Assembly (NCBI RefSeq): GCF_900182695.1
Contig: NZ_FXTK01000007.1
Coordinates: 1-64,000 of the forward strand
Length of the DNA: 64,000 bases
Source of the DNA: Paracoccus laeviglucosivorans
GTDB taxonomy: Bacteria > Pseudomonadota > Alphaproteobacteria > Rhodobacterales > Rhodobacteraceae
Reading direction: 5' to 3'
Numbering within the stretch: the stretch's first letter is position 1; each line of letters starts with the position of its first letter. A program made the translations under genes and the position numbers. This document shows, in pieces, positions 17,116 to 25,824 of this stretch. The notes below the pieces were generated by a model. The model saw only the letters and a list, made by a program, of their open reading frames with translations. It did not search any database and was not told where the DNA came from.

Positions 17116-17964
17116 ATGAACGAAACCATTTTCCTGCTGCTGGGGGTGCTGGGTATTGCCGGCATCGGCTCGCTTGTGTCCAGCAATGACGACGATCATC
17201 CGCCGGAAGAACCTGCGGACGATCCGCGCCTTGATCCCGACAACCTGATCGAGGGCGATGACGAAGATAACGTCATCAACGGAACGGACGGCGATGACGG
17301 GATATCTGCCCTGGACGGCGATGACAGCATCTCTGGCGGGCTTGGAAACGACCTGATCGGGGGTGGCTATGGCAACGATACCGTCACCGCCGACGCAGGC
17401 GATGACGAGATCTATCTGGGCGGCGATGACGATCTGTATGGCGGTCTGGACCTTGGTGCCGACGAAGGCAACGACACCATCGACGGCGCGTCGGGCGATG
17501 ACACGATCATCACCAATCTGGGCAACCATTCCATCACCGGCGGCGAAGGCGACGACCGGATCGAGGATCATGGCGGCGTGGTCTTTATCGATGGCGAGGA
17601 AGATGACGATCTGATCCTGTCGCCCGACGCATCCGAACTTGATGCGCAGGACACGCTGCTGGGCGGTGACGGCAACGACACCATCCATGCGGGTGCGAAC
17701 GATCTGGTCGATGCCGGTTCGGGTTCCGACCTGATCGTGCTGCGCAGCGATGCGGGCGGGGCTGCCGACATCACCTATGGCACCTCGGACACGCTGAACA
17801 TCACGCTGGCCGATGGCTATGACGGCCCCGAGGAATATGAACTGGTCCAAAGCGGCGATGACGTGCAGGTCGTTGTGAACGGTCAGGCACTGGCCATTCT
17901 GCGCGACACGCAGGCCGATGACGTGGGCACGATCAACCTGATCCGCGAAACGCTGGAAGGCTGA
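17116..17964 (+). CDS. acidic membrane-anchored protein with RTX-like calcium-binding repeats
   Basis: The 282-residue protein opens with one hydrophobic segment (MNETIFLLLGVLGIAGIGSL), then a Pro/Asp/Glu linker. A long run of degenerate RTX-type nonapeptides follows at about residues 50-200 (GGLGNDLIGGGYGND, GGEGDDRIED, GGDGNDTIHAG). It is extremely acidic. RTX repeats fold into calcium-binding parallel beta rolls outside the cell. The N-terminal segment lacks a clear cleavage site, so it may be an uncleaved anchor or a poor signal peptide; the C-terminal part (residues 205-282) is not recognised. GGAGG precedes ATG 17116. It stands alone between the amino-acid importer and a terminator. Confidence 0.78.
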   Translation: MNETIFLLLGVLGIAGIGSLVSSNDDDHPPEEPADDPRLDPDNLIEGDDEDNVINGTDGDDGISALDGDDSISGGLGNDLIGGGYGNDTVTADAGDDEIYLGGDDDLYGGLDLGADEGNDTIDGASGDDTIITNLGNHSITGGEGDDRIEDHGGVVFIDGEEDDDLILSPDASELDAQDTLLGGDGNDTIHAGANDLVDAGSGSDLIVLRSDAGGAADITYGTSDTLNITLADGYDGPEEYELVQSGDDVQVVVNGQALAILRDTQADDVGTINLIRETLEG

Positions 17965-17977
17965 TCTTCGCGACATG

Positions 17978-18016
17978 AAAAAAAAGGGCGCGCCGCAACT
18001 TGCAGCGCGCCCTTTC
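17978..18016. terminator. bidirectional terminator between the RTX gene and D-amino-acid transaminase
   Basis: AGGGCGCGC (17985-17993) pairs perfectly with GCGCGCCCT (18005-18013). An A-run lies on the left (17978-17985) and TTTC on the right, so it can serve the two convergent genes. Confidence 0.85.
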
Positions 18017-18033
18017 GTCTTTGCATCCGGCCC

Positions 18034-18894
18034 TTACAGCGCGGATTTCATCGATTCTTCCAGATACAGTTCGCGCAGGCGGGTTGCGACGGGGCCGACA
18101 TTGCCGCTGGCCAGCTTCACGCCGTCGATTTCGACCACCGGCAGCACAAAGGCCGATGCCGAGGTCAGGAAGGCTTCATCCGCGCTTTGCGCTTCCTCGA
18201 TGGTAAAGGGGCGTTCGATCACCTGCATCTGCGCCTCGGCGGCATAACGCAGCAGCGATGCGCGGGTGATGCCGTGCAGGATGTCGGTCGAAAGCTGGCG
18301 CGTGATGATGGTGCCGTCCTTCACGATATAGACGTTGTTCGACGTGCCTTCGGTGACGAAGCCGTCTTCGACCAGCCATGCGTCATCGGCGCCACGAGCC
18401 TTGGCCTCCATCTTGGCCATCGAGGGGTAAAGCAACTGCACCGTCTTGATGTCGCGGCGCGACCAGCGCAGATCCGGGACCGAGATCACGCGCATCCCGG
18501 TCTTGGCCACCGGGTTGTCGGCAAGGCCGGGCTTTGCCTGCGTGAACAGCACCACCGTCTGCGGCGTGTCCTGCGGCGGATAGGCGAAATCGCGGTCGCC
18601 CGCATTGCCGCGTGTGACCTGCAGATAGATCAGCCCTTCGTCGATATTGTTCAGTTCGACCAGCTTGCGGTGGATCGCCAGCCATTCGTCGTCAGACAGC
18701 GGGTTGCCCATGCCAAGTTCGCTTAGCGAACGGCCAAGGCGCGCAAGATGGCCTTTGAATTCAAGGATCTTGCCGTCCAGCACGCTGGTCACTTCATAAA
18801 CCCCGTCGGCCATGACGAAGCCGCGGTCGAAGATCGAGACCTTGGCCTCGGCCTCGGGCAGGTATTCGCCATTCAGGTAGACGGTCCGGGTCAT
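18034..18894 (-). CDS. D-amino-acid transaminase (class IV PLP enzyme)
   Basis: The 286-residue protein matches fold-type IV aminotransferases of the D-alanine transaminase group: VYLNGEYLPEAEAKVSIFDRGF, GVYEVT, the RDIKTVQLL segment with the PLP lysine at Lys150, and EGTSNNVYIVKDG around the phosphate-binding region. The family interconverts D-amino acids and 2-oxo acids, supplying or consuming D-Ala and D-Glu. Of two adjacent ATGs the second (18894) is chosen because AAAGGAG is then 6 bases away. Branched-chain or aminodeoxychorismate lyase activity is less likely given the D-aminotransferase-like blocks. A D-amino-acid dehydrogenase gene lies 7 kb away. Confidence 0.85.
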   Translation of the reverse strand: MTRTVYLNGEYLPEAEAKVSIFDRGFVMADGVYEVTSVLDGKILEFKGHLARLGRSLSELGMGNPLSDDEWLAIHRKLVELNNIDEGLIYLQVTRGNAGDRDFAYPPQDTPQTVVLFTQAKPGLADNPVAKTGMRVISVPDLRWSRRDIKTVQLLYPSMAKMEAKARGADDAWLVEDGFVTEGTSNNVYIVKDGTIITRQLSTDILHGITRASLLRYAAEAQMQVIERPFTIEEAQSADEAFLTSASAFVLPVVEIDGVKLASGNVGPVATRLRELYLEESMKSAL

Positions 18895-19063
18895 CATGTT
18901 CTCCTTTTTTATGAAGCGGGCAATAGGCGTGGTCCTGCGCCTAAAGCGGGCAGGGGTCAAGCGGGACAGATGTTGCAGATGCGAAATGACTTGATGCAGG
19001 TGCAGCAATTATCTAACAGTTTTTGCAATCAGGTTGAAACATCATTGCCGAAAGGTTTTTCGA

Positions 19064-20020
19064 ATGTCCTTCCGTCTGCAGCCCCCAGCCCCCGCACGAC
19101 TGAACCGCTGCCAATTGTTCGGCCCCGGCTCGCGTCCGGCGATCTTTGAAAAGATGGCGGGTTCGGTTGCCGATGTCATCAATCTGGATCTTGAGGACTC
19201 GGTTCCCCCCGATGACAAGCCGCAGGCGCGGCAGAACATCATTCAGGCCATCGGTGATATTGACTGGGGCAACAAGACGCTATCGGTCCGCATCAACGGT
19301 CTGGACACGCCGTTCTGGTATCGTGACGTGGTGGACCTGCTGGAACAGGCCGGTGAGCGTCTGGACCAGATCATGATCCCCAAGGTGGGCTGCGCCGCCG
19401 ATGTCTATGCCGTTGATGCGCTGGTCACGGCGGTCGAGGCCGCAAAGGGGCGGGCCAAACGCATCAGCCTTGAGGTCATCATCGAAAGCGCCGCCGGCAT
19501 CGCGCATGTCGAGGAGATCGCGGCCTCCAGCCCCCGGCTACAGGCCATGTCGCTGGGCGCGGCGGATTTCGCGGCCAGCATGGGCATGGCCACGACCGGG
19601 ATCGGCGGCACGCAGGAGGATTACTATATGCTGCATGGCGGGGCGCGGCACTGGTCCGACCCGTGGCACTGGGCGCAGACGGCCATCGTCGCGGCCTGCC
19701 GGACGCATGGCGTGCTGCCGGTGGACGGCCCATTTGGCGACTTCAGCGATGATGAGGGGTTCCGCGCGCAGGCCCGCCGTTCGGCCACCTTGGGCATGGT
19801 CGGGAAATGGGCAATTCACCCCAAGCAGGTCGCGCTGGCCAATGAGGTGTTTTCGCCCAGCGACAAAGCCGTGACCGAGGCGCGCGAGATCCTGGCGGCG
19901 ATGGATGCGGCGCAGAAGTCGGGGGCCGGGGCCACTGTATACAATGGCAGACTGGTTGACATCGCGTCGATCCGTCAGGCACAAGTGATTGTACGGCAGG
20001 CAGAGCTGATCAGCGTCTAA
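19064..20020 (+). CDS. mcl1: L-malyl-CoA / beta-methylmalyl-CoA lyase
   Basis: Mcl1 reversibly cleaves L-malyl-CoA and beta-methylmalyl-CoA to glyoxylate plus acetyl-CoA or propionyl-CoA in the ethylmalonyl-CoA pathway. The 318-residue product equals the Rhodobacter Mcl1 in length and closely resembles it from memory: CQLFGPGSRPAIFEKMAGS, VINLDLEDSVPPDDK, SVRINGLDTPFWYRDVVD, IMIPKVGCAADVY and GKWAIHPKQVALANEVF. Glu and Asp of the LDLEDSV region bind Mg2+. ATG 19064 gives the exact family N-terminus MSFRLQP; an upstream in-frame start at 19034 is rejected. It is divergent from the D-aminotransferase gene. Confidence 0.95.
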   Translation: MSFRLQPPAPARLNRCQLFGPGSRPAIFEKMAGSVADVINLDLEDSVPPDDKPQARQNIIQAIGDIDWGNKTLSVRINGLDTPFWYRDVVDLLEQAGERLDQIMIPKVGCAADVYAVDALVTAVEAAKGRAKRISLEVIIESAAGIAHVEEIAASSPRLQAMSLGAADFAASMGMATTGIGGTQEDYYMLHGGARHWSDPWHWAQTAIVAACRTHGVLPVDGPFGDFSDDEGFRAQARRSATLGMVGKWAIHPKQVALANEVFSPSDKAVTEAREILAAMDAAQKSGAGATVYNGRLVDIASIRQAQVIVRQAELISV

Positions 20021-20080
20021 GCCGTTATCGGATCCTGGGCGGCCATTCGGGGAGGCTTGGTCGCCATGACAGGGGAGGAG

Positions 20081-20117
20081 CAACAGGCCCTGCGGCTATG
20101 CGGGGCCTGTTGTGTTT
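20081..20117 (+). terminator. terminator downstream of mcl1
   Basis: CAACAGGCCC (20081-20090) pairs with GGGCCTGTTG (20103-20112), a perfect 10-base stem followed by TGTTTT. Confidence 0.85.
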
Positions 20118-20506
20118 TCAGCGCCTTGCAAATTGACACATCCGCAAGCCGCCTAGCTCTTTGATAAATCTGTTACATTTTGCTGCGGCACGTTGTCGCG
20201 CCATGCCGGTTCGCCCCTTGACGGCCCCGTTCAGGCGGCCCGCGAGCTGCCTGCGACCTTTGTCGCACGGCGCATAAGCCTGTCGGGGGTGCGGTTTTTC
20301 GCGGCCAGAACCGGGATGGGTGATTCGGCAACTGCGGGAATCACCGCCTCTCCGGCAGCAGCAATCAGCCCTTCCTGAGCCTGATTGGAGGCCGAAATCA
20401 GCGTTTCGGCGGCCGAGCGGCAATTTTTTTTCTGCGCCGAAAGGCGTCGATCGTAAGTCATTCTGTCCATCGTATCCCGAGCCTTCGCTCTGCAGGCGTT
20501 CCGCAG
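20113..20506. other. non-coding or weakly coding gap between convergent genes
   Basis: With the mcl1 terminator this is a gap of 486 bases. Only one short minus-strand frame has any coding-like composition (see the next entry). I see no RNA gene, repeat or other signal. Confidence 0.4.
20231..20470 (-). CDS. doubtful small hypothetical protein
   Basis: A 79-codon frame starts at ATG 20470, 36 bases after the stop of the dual-ATPase gene on the same strand. It is Ala-rich (AAAGEAVIPAVAESPIPVLAA). Third positions are less GC-rich than in neighbouring genes, the ribosome site is poor and no family is recognised. It may be spurious. Confidence 0.2.
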   Translation of the reverse strand: MDRMTYDRRLSAQKKNCRSAAETLISASNQAQEGLIAAAGEAVIPAVAESPIPVLAAKNRTPDRLMRRATKVAGSSRAA

Positions 20507-22129
20507 TTAGTGCCTTGCCCCTGTATCGGCAAGGCGGCTGACCAAGTTGTGAGCAGGCGGATGCAGCGTATCGGGCAAACGCGGCGTCGCGTCGAGCAGG
20601 CTTTTCGTATAGGGGTGCGCCGGATCGGTCATCACATCGGCCGTCGCACCTTCCTCGACGATCTTGCCCTGACACATGATCAGCACGCGGTCGGTGATCT
20701 GACGCACGACCGACAGGTCATGGCTGACGAACAGATAGGACAGGCCGTGCTTGACCCGTAACCGCGCCAGCAGGTCCAGCACCTGAGTGCGCACCTGAAC
20801 GTCCAGCGCGCTGACTGCTTCGTCCAGCACGATCAGCGACGGGCGTATGATCATGGCGCGGGCCAATGCGATGCGTTGCCTTTGACCGCCCGAAAACTCA
20901 TGCACATGACGCCGCATTGCATCGCCGGTGATGCCGACGTCGAACAGGGCTTCGGCCACGCGGTCGCGCCAGTCCTTGGGGCGACCGATCAGGTGGAACG
21001 GCTCGGCGACGACGCGCTCGATCCGCCAGCGAGGGTCAAAGCTGCCATAGGGATCCTGAAACACGATCTGCATCTGCGCGCGCAGCGGCTTGGGCATGGT
21101 CTGCCCGGCATGGATTTCCTGTCCGGCCAGACGGATCGTGCCGCCCTGTATGGCATCCAGCCCAAGGATGGCGCGGGTCAGCGTGGATTTACCGCAGCCG
21201 GATTCGCCGACCAGACCCACCGCCTCGCGTTCGCGGATGATCAGGCTGACATCATCCACAGCGCGGAAATGCGTGCCGCCCGCATCGGGGCGGGGCAGGG
21301 GATAGTCCCGCACGACATTGCGCACCTCCAGCAGGACGGGCGCATCGGGCGGGGACAGGACCAGCCGCGGCTGATGCATCGTCGCGGCCAGCAGGTCGCG
21401 GGTATAGGGATGCTGCGGGGCCGTCAGGATGTCGATCGGCGTGCCCGTCTCGACGATCTGGCCGCGCTGCATGACCGCGACCTGATCGGCCATGTCGGCC
21501 ACCACCGCAAGATCGTGGGTGATCAGCAGCAGCGACATGCCTTCGTCGCGGACCAGCCCGGTCAGCAGATCAAGGATCTGCTTTTGCGTCGTCACGTCCA
21601 GCGCCGTTGTCGGCTCATCCGCGATCAGCAGGTCGGGCTGTTGGGCGATGGCCAGCGCGATTGCCACGCGCTGACGCTGACCGCCCGACAGTTCATGCGG
21701 AAACAGCGTCAGCGGAAAGCGCGGCCCGGACAGGCCCACGCGGTCCAGCCTTTCGCGGGCAACCGCCCGCGCCGCGTCGCGGTCCATGTTGTGATGCAGA
21801 CGCAGCGCCTCGGCCACCTGATCGCCGATGGGCATCAGCGGGTTCAGCGCCGTCATCGGTTCCTGAAAGACCATCGCGATGCGCTTGCCGCGGATGCGGC
21901 ACATCTGCGTCTCGGGCAGTTCCAGCAGGTTTTCGCCGTCCAGCTGGATCCGGCCATCGGCGCGCATCGCGGGGGGCAGAAGTCCGATGATCGCCAGCGC
22001 TGTCAGCGACTTGCCCGAGCCGCTTTCACCGACCAGCGCGGTGATCTGGCCGGGCGACAGGTCCAGCTTCACGTCATGCAGCAAATTGGCGTCACCAAGC
22101 CCGACGCTCAATTCGGAAATCTGGATCAT
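20507..22129 (-). CDS. oligopeptide-type ABC transporter, fused double ATPase
   Basis: The 540-residue protein carries two complete ABC ATPase halves of the DppD/DppF type, as in YejF and GsiA. The first half has GESGSGKS near residue 35 and signature [15 protein letters not shown]; the second has [23 protein letters not shown] and [15 protein letters not shown]. Each half ends with the HPYT segment typical of peptide/nickel importers. Its start overlaps the permease stop by four bases. No binding protein lies in this operon; an oligopeptide-type one sits 6 kb away at 30161-31633. The substrate is probably short peptides but is unproven. Confidence 0.9.
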   Translation of the reverse strand: MIQISELSVGLGDANLLHDVKLDLSPGQITALVGESGSGKSLTALAIIGLLPPAMRADGRIQLDGENLLELPETQMCRIRGKRIAMVFQEPMTALNPLMPIGDQVAEALRLHHNMDRDAARAVARERLDRVGLSGPRFPLTLFPHELSGGQRQRVAIALAIAQQPDLLIADEPTTALDVTTQKQILDLLTGLVRDEGMSLLLITHDLAVVADMADQVAVMQRGQIVETGTPIDILTAPQHPYTRDLLAATMHQPRLVLSPPDAPVLLEVRNVVRDYPLPRPDAGGTHFRAVDDVSLIIREREAVGLVGESGCGKSTLTRAILGLDAIQGGTIRLAGQEIHAGQTMPKPLRAQMQIVFQDPYGSFDPRWRIERVVAEPFHLIGRPKDWRDRVAEALFDVGITGDAMRRHVHEFSGGQRQRIALARAMIIRPSLIVLDEAVSALDVQVRTQVLDLLARLRVKHGLSYLFVSHDLSVVRQITDRVLIMCQGKIVEEGATADVMTDPAHPYTKSLLDATPRLPDTLHPPAHNLVSRLADTGARH

Positions 22130-22938
22130 CGGGCACCGCGCAGCCGGGGGTCAAGGCTGTCGCGCAGCCCGTCGCCCAGCAGGTTAAGCCCCAGAACCGT
22201 CAGCACGATGACAAGCCCCGGCACGATGGCGACATGCGGCGCGATGCCGATCATCGTCTGCGCCTCGGCCAGCATCCGGCCCCAGCTTGGGGTGGGCGGC
22301 TGCGCGCCAAGCCCGACATAGGACAGCCCCGCCTCGGCCAGAATGCCAAGGCTGAACTGGATCGTGGCCTGCACGATCAGAACATTGCCGATATTTGGCA
22401 GGACATGCTGCAGGCTGATCAGCGCCCGGCCCTTGCCCGCGACCCGCGCGGCGCGGATGTAATCCAGGACCCAGATCGGCAAAGCCGAGCCGCGCGTGAC
22501 CCGTGCGAAAACCGGGATGTTGAAGATGCCGATGGCGATGATCGCGTTCAGCGCCGACGGTCCCAGCACCGCCGTGATCAGGATGGCGATGACAAGGCTG
22601 GGAAAGGCAAAGATCAGATCATTGCCGCGCATGATGATCTGATCGACCCAGCTTTCGGGCCATGTGGCGGCGGTCAGCCCCAAGGGCACGCCGATCCCCA
22701 TGCCGATCCCCACCGCGACCAATGCGACCGCGATCGAGGTGCGTGCGCCGACCATGATCATCGACAAAAGATCGCGCCCCAGATGGTCCGTCCCCAGCCA
22801 ATGCGCCGCCGAAGGTGGTTGCAGCTTTTCGGCAATGGCAAGCTGGGTCACGTCGCCGGGCGTCCAAAGAAAGCTCAGCCCCGCCGCAAGCAGCGCCAGA
22901 CCGGCCAGAAACGCGCCAAGGATCAGCGATACCTTCAT
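22126..22938 (-). CDS. oligopeptide-type ABC transporter permease, DppC-like
   Basis: The 270-residue permease has an N-terminal span, then PSAAHWLGTDHLGRDLLSMIMVGAR in part (GTDHLGRD), the hallmark of DppC/OppC proteins. The EAA loop reads YIRAARVAGKGRALISLQHV in part, and the protein ends LGDGLRDSLDPRLRG, another DppC signature. About six spans are visible. It is coupled by four-base overlaps to the DppB-like gene before it and to the double ATPase after it. Confidence 0.92.
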   Translation of the reverse strand: MKVSLILGAFLAGLALLAAGLSFLWTPGDVTQLAIAEKLQPPSAAHWLGTDHLGRDLLSMIMVGARTSIAVALVAVGIGMGIGVPLGLTAATWPESWVDQIIMRGNDLIFAFPSLVIAILITAVLGPSALNAIIAIGIFNIPVFARVTRGSALPIWVLDYIRAARVAGKGRALISLQHVLPNIGNVLIVQATIQFSLGILAEAGLSYVGLGAQPPTPSWGRMLAEAQTMIGIAPHVAIVPGLVIVLTVLGLNLLGDGLRDSLDPRLRGAR

Positions 22939-23876
22939 GCGTGGCGCAGCCTTGGATCGACGGCGGCATAGGCCAGATCGACAAGGAAAGTGACGATGAT
23001 CACCGCAGCGACCATGACCAGCACCGCGCTTTGCACGACGATCAGGTCGCGCTGGGTGATGGCCTGAAAGATCAGCCTTCCCAGGCCGGGCAGATAGAAG
23101 ACGTTTTCGACGATGATCGCCCCGGCCAGCAAAAAGGAAAACTGCATCCCCACGATGGTCAGGACCGGGATCAGCGCATTGCGCAACGCGTGGCGACGCA
23201 GTGCTTGGCCCGCGCTAAGACCTTTGGCCCTTGCGGTGCGGATGTAATCCTGTCCCAGCGTCTCGACCAGGGCCGAGCGCAGGACGCGGGCAAGGATCGC
23301 CGCCTGCGGTAAGGCCAGCGCGATGGCGGGTAGGATCAGCGATTTCAGCGCGGCCAGCGGATTGGACCAACCCGGAAACCCGCCAGCTGGCAGCCATCGC
23401 AGGTTCACCGCAAATAGCAGGACCAGCAGCATGGCGAACCAGAAATTCGGCAGCGACACCCCGATCTGGGTGGCGCCCATCAGGGCCGTGTCGCCTGCGC
23501 GCCCGCGACGGGCGGCGGCGAACATGCCGATGGGCAAAGCCAGCGCGACGGCCAGCGCCAGCGCCATCAGCGCCAACGGCAGCGACACCTGCAACCGATC
23601 AAGGATCATGCCTGCGACTGGGGTGCGATAGGTGAGGCTTTGCCCCAGATCGCCGGTCAGCACGCCCCCCAGCCACGCCGCATAGCGCAGGGGCCAGGGC
23701 TGATCCAATCCAAGCTGCTGGCGCAGCGCGGCCAGCGTATCTGGCTGCGCACCGGTGCCCAGCATGAAACTGGCCGGATCGCCCGGCACCAGCTCGACCA
23801 CCGCGAAAATCACCACCGAGGCCACAGCAAGGCTGAGGCCCAGGGCAATCAGGCGGCGGATCAGGTAGCTGCGCAT
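22935..23876 (-). CDS. oligopeptide-type ABC transporter permease, DppB-like
   Basis: The 313-residue protein begins MRSYLIRRLIALGLSLAVAS, the usual DppB/OppB first helix, continues with VVELVPGDPASFMLG and RQQLGLDQPWPLRYAAWLGG, and has the EAA loop QDYIRTARAKGLSAGQALRR. It ends LVDLAYAAVDPRLRH. It should pair with the DppC-like subunit. It begins 64 bases after the MFS gene on the same strand, so both may share a transcript. Confidence 0.92.
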   Translation of the reverse strand: MRSYLIRRLIALGLSLAVASVVIFAVVELVPGDPASFMLGTGAQPDTLAALRQQLGLDQPWPLRYAAWLGGVLTGDLGQSLTYRTPVAGMILDRLQVSLPLALMALALAVALALPIGMFAAARRGRAGDTALMGATQIGVSLPNFWFAMLLVLLFAVNLRWLPAGGFPGWSNPLAALKSLILPAIALALPQAAILARVLRSALVETLGQDYIRTARAKGLSAGQALRRHALRNALIPVLTIVGMQFSFLLAGAIIVENVFYLPGLGRLIFQAITQRDLIVVQSAVLVMVAAVIIVTFLVDLAYAAVDPRLRHA

Positions 23877-23940
23877 GGCCGCACGCTAGACGCGGCACCG
23901 GATTCGGTAAAGCCGTTCACTTTGCTGCGACGACTGTATT

Positions 23941-25575
23941 TCACGGCAATTCCAGCTTTCCGACCAATGGAAGATCGTCGCTTGCATCCACCGTGTGACG
24001 TTCGATCATCCGATGCACAACCGGAGGTTTTTCGCCCCGGTGCAGCTTGTGCAATTCCTCATAGCTTTCGAAATCGGCCTTGGTGCGGCGCAGGTTGTGG
24101 CGCACGTATTCGTCCCATGTCGCGATGTGATAGCTTTCCGACCAAAGCTCGGGGTGCTCCAGATCGCGCAGCAGGGCCCAGTTCCGCGCCCCGTCGCGAC
24201 GTCTGATTTCACGCCGCACCGCCATCAGGCGCAGGAATTCCGGCACGTCACTTTGATCGATCTTGTAGTCGATCATGATCATCAGCGGACCCGAGCGACC
24301 GCGCAGATCAATCTTCAGTTCCGGTTCGCGGAAGCGGTTCACCGGGTCCAGATCCAGCGTGCCGAATTCGGGCACACGCAGCCAATGTCCAAGGACGGTG
24401 CCCATGATCAGTGGCACTGCCGCACAGGCAAGCGCCGCGTCGATGCCGTAATCCGACGCGATCATGCCCCAGACCCAGCTGCCGATCGCCATTCCGCCGA
24501 ATGTCGCGGTCTGATAAAGCGCCAAGGCGCGTGCCACGACCCAACGCGGCGTCGATAGCTGGACCGAGACGTTGAACAGCGACAGCGCCAGCACCCAGCT
24601 TGCACCCGCAGGCAGCATGGCCAGCGCGTGCAGCCAGACCGGCTCGGTGAAGGCCAGAACCAGCGCCGCCAAAGCAAAGCCGCAAAACGCGATGCGCACG
24701 ATGTTTTCGTTGTCCAGCCTGTCGCGGATGCGTGGGTTGATGATCGCGCCCGAAATCGCGCCAAGGCCATAGCAACCCAGCAGCAGCCCGAACAACAGGG
24801 ATCCCCCCTCGGGGTGGGATTTGGCGACCAGCGGCAGCAGCGCCAGAATCGCGATGGCCGAAAAGCCGAACAACGCCCCACGGGTCAGCACACGCACCAG
24901 ATTGGGCGACAGCGCCACATATCGCAGCCCCGCGCCCACCGCCGACACGAACGGCTCGCGCGAGGTCAGCCGGGCCGGGGTCTTGGGATGCCAGCGCAGC
25001 AACGCGGCCAGCAGCGGGATATAGCTGCAGGCGTTGACAGCAAAGGCGGCCGCCGCCCCGAATGCCGCAGTGATGATACCGCCCGCCGCAGGTCCGACGC
25101 TGCGCATCAGGTTGAACCCGACCGAGTTCATGGTGACCGCTGCGGGCAAATCCTCACGCGGGACCAGATCGCCCATGCTGGCTTGCCAGGGCGGGTTGTA
25201 TAGCGCCTGCCCGGTGCCGATCAGGAAGGTCAGCGACAAAAGCAACAGCGGCGTCATCCAGCCCTGCCATGTCAGGACGGCCAAAACCAGAGACACCGCA
25301 GCCATGAAGAACTGTGCGCCCAGCAGCAGCGTGCGGCGGTCGAAATTGTCCGCCAGTGCGCCCGATGCCAGCGCAAACAGCATGATCGGCAAGGTGTTCG
25401 ATGCCTGCACCAATGCGATCAGCGTCGCGCTGTCGGTCAGCTGCGTCATCATCCACGCCGCGCCGACCGATTGCACCAACCCCCCGAAATTCGAGATCAG
25501 CGTGGCGGACCAAAGCAGCCGGAAATCAAGATGACGAAACGGGGCGAGGGCGCTTTTGCGGGCTGCTGCTGGCAT
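23941..25575 (-). CDS. MFS exporter with a C-terminal soluble domain (EntS-like MFS_3 family)
   Basis: The 544-residue protein has about twelve hydrophobic spans in residues 1-405 and the early motif FRLLWSATLISNFGGLVQSVG, then GALADNFDRRTLL between TM2 and TM3. This resembles the MFS_3/enterobactin-exporter group. Residues about 415-544 form a hydrophilic extension (PLMIMIDYKIDQSDVPEFLR, WALLRDLEHPELW, ESYHIATWDEYVRH) that looks like a ferredoxin-like alpha-beta domain of the antibiotic-monooxygenase/NIPSNAP sort. The substrate is unknown. ATG 25575 is chosen over 25632 because GGTGGA precedes it. Confidence 0.85.
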   Translation of the reverse strand: MPAAARKSALAPFRHLDFRLLWSATLISNFGGLVQSVGAAWMMTQLTDSATLIALVQASNTLPIMLFALASGALADNFDRRTLLLGAQFFMAAVSLVLAVLTWQGWMTPLLLLSLTFLIGTGQALYNPPWQASMGDLVPREDLPAAVTMNSVGFNLMRSVGPAAGGIITAAFGAAAAFAVNACSYIPLLAALLRWHPKTPARLTSREPFVSAVGAGLRYVALSPNLVRVLTRGALFGFSAIAILALLPLVAKSHPEGGSLLFGLLLGCYGLGAISGAIINPRIRDRLDNENIVRIAFCGFALAALVLAFTEPVWLHALAMLPAGASWVLALSLFNVSVQLSTPRWVVARALALYQTATFGGMAIGSWVWGMIASDYGIDAALACAAVPLIMGTVLGHWLRVPEFGTLDLDPVNRFREPELKIDLRGRSGPLMIMIDYKIDQSDVPEFLRLMAVRREIRRRDGARNWALLRDLEHPELWSESYHIATWDEYVRHNLRRTKADFESYEELHKLHRGEKPPVVHRMIERHTVDASDDLPLVGKLELP

Positions 25576-25776
25576 GAATCTTCCACCAAGGCTCTTGGCG
25601 CCAACCTTAGGCAGGGTGCGGGGCAGGGGCAACCTCTGCCCGATTCACGGGCCATGCGGGCATATATTTCGGGCATTTGCAAAATGACCGAAGAAGCTTT
25701 TTAAAGTTGACACATTTCCGGTTAATCCTTGCGCGAATGGCCGAAACCGCGGCCATATTCGCAAATTCATTTCCGC

Positions 25777-25796
25777 ATCATCCCGTATCATCCCGT
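25777..25796. repeat. tandem 10-base direct repeat upstream of dadA
   Basis: ATCATCCCGT occurs twice in perfect tandem (25777-25786 and 25787-25796), 28 bases before the dadA start. One-helical-turn spacing suits a regulator-binding site on one DNA face. Confidence 0.55.
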
Positions 25797-25824
25797 AAAT
25801 TCCGAATGAATAGGGGTGTCGCGG

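Noticed and set aside
17240..17700. Repeated short units that could suggest a CRISPR array or DNA repeat
   Set aside because: The periodicity is the 27-base coding unit of RTX nonapeptides, with no constant repeats and spacers. The same holds for 40130-40560, 54110-55130 and 56290-57330.
18958..19050. Binding site of the ScfR/PccR or RamB type before mcl1 (TTGCAG and TTTTTGCAA words)
   Set aside because: The words do not match the paired TTTGCAAA pattern I recall for these regulators, so no site is called.
20118..20675. Minus-strand frame of 185 codons across the end of the double-ATPase gene
   Set aside because: It overlaps the ATPase C-terminus in another frame and has no recognisable domain.
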